The notes beneath the pieces are model-generated. The model did not search any database and was not told the DNA's origin. It worked only from the letters and a program-made list of their open reading frames with translations. A stretch of DNA of 47,394 nt, taken from the NCBI GenBank assembly GCA_021785175.1, contig JAJYGH010000044.1, positions 1-47,394 on the forward strand, read 5' to 3'. Source of the stretch: Chloroflexota bacterium (GTDB lineage Bacteria > Chloroflexota > Limnocylindria > Limnocylindrales > CSP1-4). Positions 17,327 through 26,748 of this stretch are shown piece by piece (the stretch's first letter is position 1; each line of letters begins with the position of its first letter). The position numbers were made by a program, and so were the translations under genes.

Positions 17327-17343
17327 AACGTGGATAGAACGTG
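17322..17343 (+). repeat. Tandem 11-bp direct repeat at the GHKL gene promoter
   Basis: GATAGAACGTG occurs twice in tandem (17322-17332 and 17333-17343). The first copy includes the TAG stop of the ATPase gene; the second forms the left half of a GAAC-N4-GTTC site. It may be a duplicated half-operator. Confidence 0.6.
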
Positions 17344-17348
17344 TGTTC
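17337..17348 (+). promoter_or_regulatory. Candidate LexA (SOS) box GAAC-GTGT-GTTC
   Basis: The sequence matches the GAAC-N4-GTTC site used by LexA in Gram-positive bacteria and reported for a green non-sulfur bacterium (Dehalococcoides). It lies about 130 bp upstream of the GHKL-Shedu start at 17479 and about 10 bp upstream of a TAGTCT box at 17358-17363, where a bound repressor could block transcription. Confidence 0.5.
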
Positions 17349-17465
17349 TGTTTCTGTTAGTCTCGGCCACGTGACGACTCGACCGAGGGGAACCCAGCGC
17401 ACGCTGTCTCGGCGGCGCATCAGCGACCCACGCCTCGACCGACTTCCGGCCAGGGCAGCCGCTGG

Positions 17466-17471
17466 CATACT
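17466..17471 (+). promoter_or_regulatory. Candidate -10 box (CATACT) for a leaderless start
   Basis: CATACT is followed by exactly 7 nt and the GTG at 17479, fitting a leaderless mRNA. A second TAGTCT box at 17358-17363 is also 7 nt from an in-frame GTG (17371), giving a possible N-terminally longer product of 687 aa. Confidence 0.4.
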
Positions 17472-17478
17472 CCACGAC

Positions 17479-19434
17479 GTGACCCGCCACCACCTCGAGC
17501 CGCGAGCCGATTTCGTCCAGCGCAGCATTCGCACGACCCCGATCAAAGCGCTCGCGGAACTGATTTGGAACTCGGTCGATGCCGATGCCGACGAGGTCGT
17601 TGTCAGCTATGAGCGGAGTCCGCTCGGCGGGATTGACGCCATCGAGGTTCGGGATAACGGCTTAGGGATGACCCACGAGCAAGCCGTCGCCGGGTTCCAG
17701 TCGCTCGGCGGCTCGTGGAAGGAAGTCGAGAAGCAGAGCCGGAAGCACAAGCGACGGCTGCACGGTCGGCAGGGCCGCGGTCGGCTTCTCGCCTTCAGCC
17801 TCCGAGGCTCGAAGGTCGGCTGGCACACTGTGGCCGCACGGGACGCCCTTCGCGAGAAGACCGTGATCACGGTCATGGCCGACGAGCGCGACTACTTCGA
17901 GGTCTCCGAGGCCGGCGTAACGCAGGATGACATCGGCACGCTCGTCCGCGTCGAAGGGATCACGGATGTCGTACGCGGCATCGAGGGTGAGACTGCCTGG
18001 CTCGATCTCGTCACTGAGTTCGCCCTCTACATCGAGCAGTACAAGCCGCGGATCGTCGTCGATGGCCGACAGCTCGATCCGGCGCCGCTCCAGGCGTCAC
18101 GGGCCGAGTACACACTCGAGGGGATCGACTCAGAAGCCCCGCCGAGTCTGACGATTGTCGAGTGGACGATTCCTGTTCCGCCAATCGTGTACCTGTGCGA
18201 CCAGGCCGGTGTTGCGCTCGATTTCGCAAGGGCGCCCCGAACACCCGCTGGTTTCCATTACACGGCGTATCTGCGCTGGAGCAGGATCGACGAGTACGCA
18301 TCGGACCTGGCCCTGGTTGAGTCAGGCCACCCCGTGCTGTCGCCCGCGGTCGAGGCTGCTCGGCAACGCATCGTTGAGCACTTCGAGAAGCGGGAGCGCG
18401 AGCGGCGGCGCACGGTCATCGAGGAATGGCAGAAGGAGCAGGTCTACCCCTACGAGCAACCGGCGGCCGACCGGCTTGAGGAAGCCAAGCGTGAGCTCTT
18501 CGACGTCGTCGCGGTGGCAGCAGCCCCGGCCGTCAATGCCGCGGAGGACAAGAAATCACGGCGTCTCGCCTTGAGCCTCCTTCGACAGGCGGTCGAACAC
18601 GAACCCAGCTCGGTCGAGAAGATCCTCCAGGAAGTCCTCGAGCTCAACCCTGAGCAGGTTGAGGAGTTCCGCCATTTGCTTGAGCGGACGTCGCTCACCG
18701 CGATCATCCGAGCATCCACAAACATCACGAATCGACTCGATTTCCTGGCTGCCCTGCGGATCATGGTCTTCGAGCCGGAGATCAAAGGCAGGGTCCTGGA
18801 GCGAAGCCAACTGCACCGCATCCTGGAGAACGAGACCTGGTTGTTCGGCGAAGAGTTCAGCCTCACGGCTTCGGATCGGACCCTGACCACGGCCCTCCGT
18901 CAGCACGTCGCGTACCTGGGTCGCGACGAGCTCGCCCCTCAAGGCGAGGTGCTTGACGATGAAGGTCGCCGACGCATCCTTGATCTCCTGCTCGCACGGT
19001 CGGTCCCTCACGGGCGCCAGGAGCACGAGCATCTTGTCGTGGAACTCAAGGCCCCTGAGGTGACGCTCACTGACAATGAGATCGGCCAAGTGATCAACTA
19101 CGCGCGCACCGTAGCGCGCGACGAGCGGTTCGACCGTCTCAATGTCCAGTGGGACTTCGTTCTTGTCGGGAACGCAATGAACGAGGAGGCGCGGGAGCGC
19201 TCGAGCCAACAGAGCATGGAACTTGGCCAGGTGTGGGACCGAGATCGGGTCCGGGTCTGGGTGCGGACGTGGTCTGAGGTAATCGACGCGGCCGAATACC
19301 GGCTTCAGTTCGTGAAGGAACGGCTCGGTTACGCACCGTCCGACGAACTCGCGCTCGATTACCTGAGGCGTGCCCACGCCCAGTTTGTTCCGGAACCGCT
19401 GCGCGAGGCCGACGAGCGCTCCGAACCCGAATAG
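17479..19434 (+). CDS. GHKL (HSP90/MORC-like) ATPase fused to a Shedu-like DUF4263 nuclease domain
   Basis: The protein has 651 aa from GTG 17479, chosen because the family begins shortly before 'F.QRSIRTTPIKALAELIWN'. GHKL motifs are visible: N-box with Asn31 and Asp34 (AELIWNSVDADADEVVV), G1 DNGLGM (59-64) and G2 GRQGRGRLLAFSL (96-108). A middle region with charged helices follows. From about residue 445 the text reads HRILENETWLFGEEFSL, then RRILDLLLARS and EHLVVELKAPEVTLTDNEIG, then QVINYARTV. This is the layout of Shedu SduA/DUF4263, a PD-(D/E)xK nuclease (Asp in ILDLL; Glu and Lys in VELK). The likely role is a nucleotide-gated nuclease in anti-phage defence. The promoter carries a candidate LexA box. 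Confidence 0.78.
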   Translation: MTRHHLEPRADFVQRSIRTTPIKALAELIWNSVDADADEVVVSYERSPLGGIDAIEVRDNGLGMTHEQAVAGFQSLGGSWKEVEKQSRKHKRRLHGRQGRGRLLAFSLRGSKVGWHTVAARDALREKTVITVMADERDYFEVSEAGVTQDDIGTLVRVEGITDVVRGIEGETAWLDLVTEFALYIEQYKPRIVVDGRQLDPAPLQASRAEYTLEGIDSEAPPSLTIVEWTIPVPPIVYLCDQAGVALDFARAPRTPAGFHYTAYLRWSRIDEYASDLALVESGHPVLSPAVEAARQRIVEHFEKRERERRRTVIEEWQKEQVYPYEQPAADRLEEAKRELFDVVAVAAAPAVNAAEDKKSRRLALSLLRQAVEHEPSSVEKILQEVLELNPEQVEEFRHLLERTSLTAIIRASTNITNRLDFLAALRIMVFEPEIKGRVLERSQLHRILENETWLFGEEFSLTASDRTLTTALRQHVAYLGRDELAPQGEVLDDEGRRRILDLLLARSVPHGRQEHEHLVVELKAPEVTLTDNEIGQVINYARTVARDERFDRLNVQWDFVLVGNAMNEEARERSSQQSMELGQVWDRDRVRVWVRTWSEVIDAAEYRLQFVKERLGYAPSDELALDYLRRAHAQFVPEPLREADERSEPE

Positions 19435-19470
19435 CGACAGGGCTCGACCCGTCCTGGCCCGTCGGGAATA

Positions 19471-19486
19471 TACATGTATTGTACAT
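19471..19486 (+). repeat. TACATGTA-TTGTACAT, second copy of the flanking word
   Basis: The palindrome TACATGTA (19471-19478) is followed directly by TTGTACAT (19479-19486). Both words are also present, in the other order, at 12452-12475. The two sites bracket the 13.1-19.4 kb block. Confidence 0.5.
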
Positions 19487-19851
19487 GACGCCTCTTGATC
19501 TCCGTTCGAATCCCACCTACCCTCGGGCCATGAAGCGGCCAGCTACCGGAAGCCAGTGTTCCGCGTACCTACCCCACCAAGAGGCGCTCGCTTGAGACGG
19601 CTTAAGGTTGGAGAAGTCAGCGTCCCGCGCCATGACCGATCGCCTGACGCTCAGCGGACGACGCGACGCCGTACGCCGTGGGGACGGGGACCCTCGTTCG
19701 GGCGGTCCCGCGCAACGTCCCTCGGGGATCTGCGTTCTCCGCGGCTCGGCGCCCGCTCACTTCGGCAGGCGCCCCGCTGTCGCTGCCGCCTGTGTCTCGC
19801 GCTCGCGAACGCTATCGAATCGGCGGCGAGGAGCCGAGCCGTCGGCAGGGG

Positions 19852-19857
19852 TAGACT
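19852..19857 (+). promoter_or_regulatory. Candidate -10 box TAGACT of the recombinase gene
   Basis: TAGACT lies 39 nt before the ATG at 19897. The same hexamer occurs upstream of glutamine synthetase on the other strand. No clear -35 box is seen. Confidence 0.35.
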
Positions 19858-19896
19858 CTAGCCTCCGCCAGGCTGCAAGAAGCGGATGTCCGTCTC

Positions 19897-21427
<1,531 letters not shown>

Positions 21428-21438
21428 ACCGAGTGCCG

Positions 21439-21454
21439 GCGGCCCTGAGGCCGC
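21439..21454. terminator. Short hairpin between tRNA-Pro and the ROK gene
   Basis: GCGGCC and GGCCGC flank CTGA. It lies between the end of the ROK gene and the tRNA 5' end on the minus strand, and could terminate the amino-sugar operon. No T-run follows. Confidence 0.3.
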
Positions 21455-21573
21455 GCGAGCCCGACGAGTATAGCCGACGGCGGGGACTCCACGCCGAGGG
21501 CGAGAAAGCCGGGTCCGAGCGCGGAGGCGGCAACGGGGCCACCGAGGCCTGCGACCCTGCCCGGCGCCACCCC

Positions 21574-23001
21574 CTACCCGAGCGCGGGCAAGCTCGCCGC
21601 GGCGACCGCCTGGCCGTGCCGCTTGTCTCGCTCGGACGCCGTGTGGAACGTCGTCGCGTCAGCCAGCGCCGGGTCCTCGACGCGCAGCACCTCGCGGGCA
21701 CGCTCCAGGATCAGGTCGCCTCCGCCGCCCGTCATGACGCGGCCCAGCAGGAGCAGGTGCTCGTACTCGTAGAAGTCGCGGTACTCCATCAGCGCGTAGC
21801 CCAGGTACGTGCCGATCGTCTCGTACACACGCCTGGCTCGCTCGTCGCCGGCCGCCATCAGGCGCTGGAGCATCGCGAGGCGCTCGGGCAGGGGCAGAGC
21901 CGGGTCGGCCTCGATCCCCGCCGCCGGCAGCAGCCGCGCCACCGCCTGCTGGGAGAAGTACTGTGCGCCGCACCCGCGGTCGCCGGACCACTCGTCCACG
22001 GGCGCGTCGGGCGCGTAGTCGATCGGGACGAACGCGAGCTCGTCGAGCCAGGAGGTCAGCTGACCGTCGGGCGTGACGTAGCCCGCGGCCTCGCTCGACC
22101 CCATCGCGATCCCGAGGAGCCCGCCGGCGCCCGACAGCATCGAGCCGGCGAGCGCCGTGACCTCGCCGTCGTTGACGACGACGAACGGGATCCCGTTCCA
22201 GGCCTGCTGCAGCTCGCGGAACAGCCCGCGGACGCGCGTTTCGAACAGCGGCCGCGGGACCGCCCGGAAGAGCGACGCGGCCCGGACCTCGTTGTCGACG
22301 TACACCCCCGCGGCGCTCCCGCCGATCGCGTCCACGCGCGGCATGTGCGCGGCCGCCGAGCGCAGCGCGTCCATGACCTGGTCGAAGTGCCACTGCGGGT
22401 CGGGCTGGTGCGACGGATCCCAGACGATCTCCTCGCTGAACACCACCTCGCCGTCGACCACCGCCGCGACCTTGCGGTCGCTCGCACCGAGATCGAAGCC
22501 GATCCGACAGCCGTCGAGATGGCGTCCGAGCGACGACGTGGACGCCCGCGACACGGGGAAGTCCGACCGCGGCGCCGCGACGACCTCGAACGGGGCGATG
22601 AACAGCTCCTCCCCCATCATGTGGGCGTCGAACCGGCCCGTCGGCGTCTCCTCGAAGTGGGAGCGCAGGGCCCGGACGAGCCCGTCCGGCCCGTCGATCC
22701 ACACGCGGTTGCCGCCGCGCGACCACAGCAGGAACTTCACGAGCCGCTCGCAGAACGCGTGGCTCGCGGCGGCCTCGGGGCGCCCGTCCGGGAAGACCAG
22801 CGTCTCGCGTGTCGACACCGTCCCGCCCGGCTGCTCGACCGCGACCGCCACAGGCACGCCCTCGCGCAAGCCGGCGAGCGCGGCGGCCATCGCGCGGCGG
22901 GCGATGGCGGCAGGCCGGAACCGGGGGTCCAGCGGCGGCTGCACCCGTGGCGCGACCAGGTACGGGCGGAGGTCGGCGACCAGGTGCTCCTTCGTCTCCA
23001 T
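21574..23001 (-). CDS. ROK-family kinase-like protein of an amino-sugar operon
   Basis: The protein has 475 aa from the ATG at 23001. The actin-like ATPase core is visible: phosphate-1 strand CRIGFDLGASDRKVAAVVDG (near residue 165), a connector with 'GGSAAGVYVDN', 'FVVVNDGEVTALAGSML', and GLLGIAMGSSEAAGYV as the phosphate-2/adenosine region. An N-terminal extension of about 160 residues is longer than in sugar kinases such as NagK or glucokinase. It lies 29 bp downstream of the SIS gene on the same strand. The likely role is phosphorylation or sensing of an amino sugar; the substrate is not evident, and it may be a ROK-like protein without the standard zinc site. Confidence 0.75.
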   Translation of the reverse strand: METKEHLVADLRPYLVAPRVQPPLDPRFRPAAIARRAMAAALAGLREGVPVAVAVEQPGGTVSTRETLVFPDGRPEAAASHAFCERLVKFLLWSRGGNRVWIDGPDGLVRALRSHFEETPTGRFDAHMMGEELFIAPFEVVAAPRSDFPVSRASTSSLGRHLDGCRIGFDLGASDRKVAAVVDGEVVFSEEIVWDPSHQPDPQWHFDQVMDALRSAAAHMPRVDAIGGSAAGVYVDNEVRAASLFRAVPRPLFETRVRGLFRELQQAWNGIPFVVVNDGEVTALAGSMLSGAGGLLGIAMGSSEAAGYVTPDGQLTSWLDELAFVPIDYAPDAPVDEWSGDRGCGAQYFSQQAVARLLPAAGIEADPALPLPERLAMLQRLMAAGDERARRVYETIGTYLGYALMEYRDFYEYEHLLLLGRVMTGGGGDLILERAREVLRVEDPALADATTFHTASERDKRHGQAVAAASLPALG

Positions 23002-23030
23002 GGGCTGTCCGTGTCCTCCGTCCCTCGCGG

Positions 23031-24059
23031 TCAGCGCGTCAGCGTGACCTTCGTGATGTTCCTGGGCGTCTCGGTATCCAGGCCGCGGGCGCGGGCCAGG
23101 TGATAGGCGAACAGCTGGGCCGGCACGATCGCCACGAGCGGCGACAGCCACTCGGGCACGACGGGCAGCGCCACGACGTCACCGAGGCCCTCGACCTCGG
23201 GCGCGTCGGAGAGCACGAGCAGGTTCGCGCGGTCCTCGCGCAGGCGGCGCAGCAGCTCGAGCATGCCGGGCAGCGCCGGCCCCTGCGTCGCGACCGCGAG
23301 CACGGGGAAGCCCGGCTCGACGAGCGCGATCGGGCCATGCTGGAAGTCGGCCGCGGAGTACGGGTCGGCGAGCAGGTAGGCGAGCTCCTTGAGCTTGAGC
23401 GCCCACTCGCGGGCCGTGGCGTAGTGGAGGCCACGCGCCAGGACCACCGTGCGGTCCTCGGTCGCGCGCGCGGCCGCGAGCGCGGCCACGCGGCCCTCCT
23501 CGAGCAGCGCTGCACGGATCGCGTCCGGGACGGCCCGCAGCTGGACCGCCGACTCGTCGTCGCCGCTGAGCGCGGACGAGAGCATGGCGAGGATCGCGAT
23601 CTCGGCCAGGTATGTCTTGGTCGCCGCGACCGCCCGTTCCGGGCCCGCGTCGAGCGTGACGACGTGCTCCGCCGCCTGGGCCAGCTCCGAGCCGGGCTCG
23701 TTCGTGATGGCCGCGGTCAGCGCCCCCTGGCGCCGCGCATGCTCGAGCACCGCCACGACGTCGGGCGAACGCCCCGACTGCGAGATGCCGAGCACGGCCG
23801 CGTTCCGGAGCCGCGGCCCCGTGCCGTAGATCGAGACGAGCGACGGGGCCGCGAGCGCGACCGGGAGCCGGTTGCGCAGACCGAGCACGTACTGGCCGTA
23901 GATCGCGGCGTGGTCGGACGTCCCACGCGCGGCGATCAGGACCAGGTCGACGTCCCGCTCACGGATCGCGCGCGCAAGCTCGCGCACCGGCGCCATCGAC
24001 GTCTCGAGCAGCCGCTCGACGACCGCCGGTTCCTCCCCCAGCTCGGATCGCATCGTCAT
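23031..24059 (-). CDS. SIS-domain amino-sugar isomerase/deaminase (AgaS/GlmS-like)
   Basis: The protein has 342 aa from ATG 24059, with GGAG upstream. Two SIS domains are visible: VDLVLIAARGTSDHAAIYGQ and VLGISQSGRSPDVVAVLEH in the first, and VVLARGLHYATAREWALKLK with 'LADPYSAADFQHGPIALV' in the second. The last is the conserved sugar-phosphate loop of the GlmS isomerase domain. There is no N-terminal glutaminase domain, so it is not GlmS itself but a stand-alone member acting on glucosamine-6-P-like substrates (AgaS/NagB-II type). Its start overlaps the stop of the GH3 fragment by four bases (ATGA), and the ROK gene follows. Confidence 0.85.
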   Translation of the reverse strand: MTMRSELGEEPAVVERLLETSMAPVRELARAIRERDVDLVLIAARGTSDHAAIYGQYVLGLRNRLPVALAAPSLVSIYGTGPRLRNAAVLGISQSGRSPDVVAVLEHARRQGALTAAITNEPGSELAQAAEHVVTLDAGPERAVAATKTYLAEIAILAMLSSALSGDDESAVQLRAVPDAIRAALLEEGRVAALAAARATEDRTVVLARGLHYATAREWALKLKELAYLLADPYSAADFQHGPIALVEPGFPVLAVATQGPALPGMLELLRRLREDRANLLVLSDAPEVEGLGDVVALPVVPEWLSPLVAIVPAQLFAYHLARARGLDTETPRNITKVTLTR

Positions 24060-24388
24060 CGGAGTGTCTCCGTAGGTGCCGCGACCCGTCCCGGGGCAGG
24101 CGGCCGGACATGGACGGCAGGATCGCGCTCGGCCGGCGCGACTGGCAGGTGGCCCGCGGATGCAGTGCGACCGACGAGCGCATCGGCCATTGCGATGCTC
24201 GGCGCCGGCTGCACGCCATACATGCACGCGGCGGCCGGGACCCTGGCATACGCCTCGAGGTCGAAGGGACCGCGCCCGGCGACCGCGAGGACCGACACGC
24301 CGTTCGCGGCCGCGGCAGACAGCGCGGGGGCGGCGCCCGGCAGGGTGACCGGGGTGTCGAGCGGTGCGCGGGGCGCGGCGGGTGGCAC
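24056..24388 (-). CDS. Orphan C-terminal domain of a GH3/NagZ-type glycosidase
   Basis: The frame encodes 110 aa from GTG 24388. After a Pro/Ala leader it reads TPVTLPGAAPALSAAAANGV, then VLAVAGRGPFDLEAYARVPA and ACMYGVQPAPSIAMADALVG with a RTASAGHLPV end. This matches what I know of the end of family 3 β-N-acetylhexosaminidases ('G.P.DL.aY..vpA.l..YG..p.s..alad.L.G.....G.lPV'). The catalytic TIM barrel is absent. TACCCT lies 7 nt before the GTG and the stop overlaps the SIS gene, so the fragment is likely still translated as the first gene of the operon. It may be a deletion remnant kept for coupling or a functional small domain. Confidence 0.5.
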   Translation of the reverse strand: MPPAAPRAPLDTPVTLPGAAPALSAAAANGVSVLAVAGRGPFDLEAYARVPAAACMYGVQPAPSIAMADALVGRTASAGHLPVAPAERDPAVHVRPPAPGRVAAPTETLR

Positions 24389-24395
24389 GGACGGG

Positions 24396-24401
24396 AGGGT
24401 A
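24396..24401 (-). promoter_or_regulatory. Candidate -10 box TACCCT of the amino-sugar operon
   Basis: On the minus strand TACCCT is followed by exactly 7 nt and the GTG at 24388. No Shine-Dalgarno sequence is present, fitting leaderless translation. Confidence 0.4.
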
Positions 24402-24528
24402 TCAGGGCGTGCCGGGATCCTGCGCGGCCCGTGTTCCGCCGCGATCGAGAGGCCGCGATCCGGACCGACGCGACCGCGTGGTCTGCGGACTGATGCGGGC
24501 CAGCGAAACCGGGCGAGGCGGGCTCCCG

Positions 24529-25701
24529 CTATCCGCCATAGGGGCTGAGCGCGGCGAGGAGCGACGCGGGCGACGTCCCCGGTCCAACGCGGATGCGCGG
24601 CACGGTGAACCGCCCCCCGTACGACTCGTACGCCCCATAGACGGTGGTCGCCGCGAGCTCGTAGCCCGCCTGTGCGAGGATCGGCATGTCCTGCGCGCTC
24701 CAGTTGCCGTACGGGTACGCGAGCGTGACCGGTGCCACGCCGGTCCAGCGCTGGATGGCTCGGGCCGCGTTGACGATCTCGGCCCGTGCCGTCGCGGCCG
24801 GCACGATCCCGAGCCCGACGTGGTGGACGGTGTGGTTCGCGATCTCGTCGCCGGCGCGCGCGAGCGCACACAGCTCCGGCGCGGTGAAGAACGCCCCGAT
24901 GCCGATGCGGTCCGTGATCACGAAGAACGTCCCGACGAAGCCGTACCGCCGGAACACGGGCAGCACGTAGTCGTACCCGTCGCTGTACCCGTCGTCGAAC
25001 GTGATGACGAGCGTGCGGGGCGGCTCGGAGACGCCGGCCGCCAGGTCCGCGCCGAGCTGCCGGAACGTGATCGTGTGCCAGCCGGCGGCGTGCAGCGCGG
25101 CCATCTGGGCCCCGAACAACTGCGGCGGCACGACGAGGCTCGGCAGCGAATCGCCCTTGCGGGAGAGCGGCACGACGCGGTGGTACATGAGGACAGGCAC
25201 GCGCTCGACGAGGGACGGGTTCCGCCACGTGATGGGCGACGTCAGGAAGGCCTGCGCTCCAGCCGGAGTTCCGGCCTGGGACTGCGTCACGCCCGCCTGC
25301 GACGATGCCGACGACGAGGACCCGGCGCCCGCCGGATTGCACCGGGGCGCGGGCGCGGCCCGGGTCGAGGAGCCGATCACGACGGGAGCGGCCTGCGCGG
25401 CCGTGCCTGTGGGCCCGGTCGACGCGGTGCCCGCCGAGGCTGGCGACGATCCCGGCCCGCCGTCGGCGATCCACGGCGGGCCGCTCGCGGCGGCCGGGAC
25501 GGAGTCCGAACCAGGGGCCGCAGCGCCGGAGACCGGGGAGGCGGACGAGGGAGTGCTCGACACCGAGGCGCCGGGCTGCCACAGCGGCAGCACGGTTCGC
25601 ACGGCCGGGGAGGCAAGCGCGCCGATGCCGAGCGCCACCACGAGCAGGGCGGCGCCGGCGGCGGCGAATCGGGCCCGGTGGGGTCGTCTGGCTGATGGCA
25701 C
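24529..25701 (-). CDS. Secreted or membrane-anchored polysaccharide deacetylase (NodB/CE4)
   Basis: The protein has 390 aa, from GTG 25701 (minus strand). It begins MPSARRPHRARFAAAGAALL, a basic start and a hydrophobic helix that is a signal or anchor. A Ser/Ala/Gly/Pro-rich linker of about 110 residues follows. The NodB domain runs from about 165: VPVLMYHRVVPLSRKGD, LVITFDDGYSDGY (catalytic Asp pair), a 'GFVGTFFVITD' strand, EIANHTVHHVGL (metal-binding His-x3-His) and TLAYPYGNWSAQ. It probably removes acetyl groups from a cell-wall or surface glycan outside the membrane. It is divergent from the reductase gene at 25912. Confidence 0.9.
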   Translation of the reverse strand: MPSARRPHRARFAAAGAALLVVALGIGALASPAVRTVLPLWQPGASVSSTPSSASPVSGAAAPGSDSVPAAASGPPWIADGGPGSSPASAGTASTGPTGTAAQAAPVVIGSSTRAAPAPRCNPAGAGSSSSASSQAGVTQSQAGTPAGAQAFLTSPITWRNPSLVERVPVLMYHRVVPLSRKGDSLPSLVVPPQLFGAQMAALHAAGWHTITFRQLGADLAAGVSEPPRTLVITFDDGYSDGYDYVLPVFRRYGFVGTFFVITDRIGIGAFFTAPELCALARAGDEIANHTVHHVGLGIVPAATARAEIVNAARAIQRWTGVAPVTLAYPYGNWSAQDMPILAQAGYELAATTVYGAYESYGGRFTVPRIRVGPGTSPASLLAALSPYGG

Positions 25702-25707
25702 GGCGGC

Positions 25708-25713
25708 ATGGTA
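25708..25713 (-). promoter_or_regulatory. Candidate -10 box TACCAT for the deacetylase gene
   Basis: TACCAT on the minus strand stands 6 nt before the GTG at 25701. No ribosome binding site is visible, which fits the leaderless pattern. Confidence 0.35.
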
Positions 25714-25872
25714 CGCGGCGGCGCGTGATCGGGCCAGGAACGACGGGTGCCGTCCCGTCGCGCCCGCGCGACGGGCCGGCTTCGGCCGCGCGGTGTGTCG
25801 CCGGCCGCACTCTCGTTTCGCCCTCCGGGGGCGAGCTCAGCCCTCGCCGGCCATCGGCGAGAGGGCCACCGC

Positions 25873-25878
25873 TACACT
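25873..25878 (+). promoter_or_regulatory. Candidate -10 box GC-TACACT upstream of the FabI-like gene
   Basis: TACACT preceded by GC lies 9 nt before an in-frame ATG (25888) and 33 nt before the ATG at 25912 that has a good ribosome site. A short leader to 25912 is the simpler reading. Confidence 0.4.
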
Positions 25879-25911
25879 CTCGCAAGGATGGGTCTCGACA
25901 CGGAGGGAAGG

Positions 25912-26748
25912 ATGTCGGACAACGAGCGGCGTGAGCGGTGGGCGCTCGTCCTCGGGGCGAGCAGCGGTTTCGGTGCGGCGACAGCGATCGCGCTCGCGCG
26001 CGACGGATGTTCGATCATCGGCGTTCACCTCGACCTGCGCGGGAGCGCGGCGAGCGCGGACCAGGTACGCCGGACGATCGAGGACGCCGGCGTCCAGGTC
26101 GTCTTCCACAACGTGAACGCCGCGGACGAGGCGAAGCGTCACGCAGTCGTCGAGGACATCCAGCGGCGGTTCGCGGAGCGGCGCGAGGCCGGGGCGGACC
26201 CCTTCATCGCGGTGTTCCTGCACTCGCTCGCCTTCGGCGTCACCCTCTCGTACATCTCGACCGATCCCGCGCGCAAGGAGGTCTCGCAGCGGCAGATCGA
26301 GATGACCGCCGACGTCATGGCGCACTCGATGGTCTACTGGGTCCGCGATCTCTTCCATGCCGGCCTGTTCGGGCCCGGCAGCCGGATCTTCGCGATGACG
26401 AGCGAGGGCGCCGTCAAGGTCGTGCCCACCTACGGTCCGGTGTCCGCCGCGAAGGCCGCGCTCGAGTCGCACTGCCGCCAGCTCGCGCTCGAACTGATCC
26501 CGCACCAGATCACCGTCAACTCGATTCGCGCGGGCGTCGCCGACACGCGCGCGTCGCGCGCGATCCCCGGGCACGAAGAGCTCTTCCAGTACGCGCGCGA
26601 ACGGAACCCCGGCGGCCGGTTGACGACGCCCGAGGACGTGGCACAGGCGATCGTCGCGCTCGCGTCGCCGCGGCTCTACTGGATGACCGGCAACACGATC
26701 GGCGTCGACGGGGGTGAACTCATGGGCAGCAAGCAGGCCGGAGAGTGA
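25912..26748 (+). CDS. FabI-like short-chain dehydrogenase (enoyl-ACP reductase type)
   Basis: The protein has 278 aa from ATG 25912, preceded by GGAGGGAAGG; an in-frame ATG at 25888 is possible. The nucleotide motif is LVLGASSGFGAATAIALARD (Gly15-Gly21), closer to the classical SDR form than to FabI's usual. The catalytic pair has the FabI spacing Tyr-x6-Lys: Tyr174 to Lys181 in TYGPVSAAKAALESHCRQLA. The end reads YWMTGNTIGVDGGELMGS. The likely reaction is NAD(P)H-dependent reduction of an enoyl- or ketoacyl thioester in lipid synthesis. The next gene, an acyltransferase, begins inside its stop codon, which supports a lipid role. A general SDR of other substrate cannot be excluded. Confidence 0.72.
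   Translation: MSDNERRERWALVLGASSGFGAATAIALARDGCSIIGVHLDLRGSAASADQVRRTIEDAGVQVVFHNVNAADEAKRHAVVEDIQRRFAERREAGADPFIAVFLHSLAFGVTLSYISTDPARKEVSQRQIEMTADVMAHSMVYWVRDLFHAGLFGPGSRIFAMTSEGAVKVVPTYGPVSAAKAALESHCRQLALELIPHQITVNSIRAGVADTRASRAIPGHEELFQYARERNPGGRLTTPEDVAQAIVALASPRLYWMTGNTIGVDGGELMGSKQAGE

Larger units (their letters stand above)
19435..19896. other. Intergenic region between the GHKL-Shedu gene and the recombinase
   Basis: No gene is supported. It holds the TACATGTA/TTGTACAT pair (19471-19486), a tRNA-like string GTTCGAATCCCAC at 19504-19516 without a matching 5' arm, and the promoter box for the recombinase. Such a region next to an integrase gene is where a phage-side attachment site might once have been. 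Confidence 0.4.

Noticed and set aside
19504..19520. tRNA-like string GTTCGAATCCCAC
   Set aside because: It looks like a T-loop plus 3' T-stem, but the 5' side of the stem and the rest of a cloverleaf are absent, and it does not match tRNA-Pro.
24364..25695. Plus-strand frame of 443 codons opposite the deacetylase
   Set aside because: It is the antisense shadow of a gene with clear NodB motifs.
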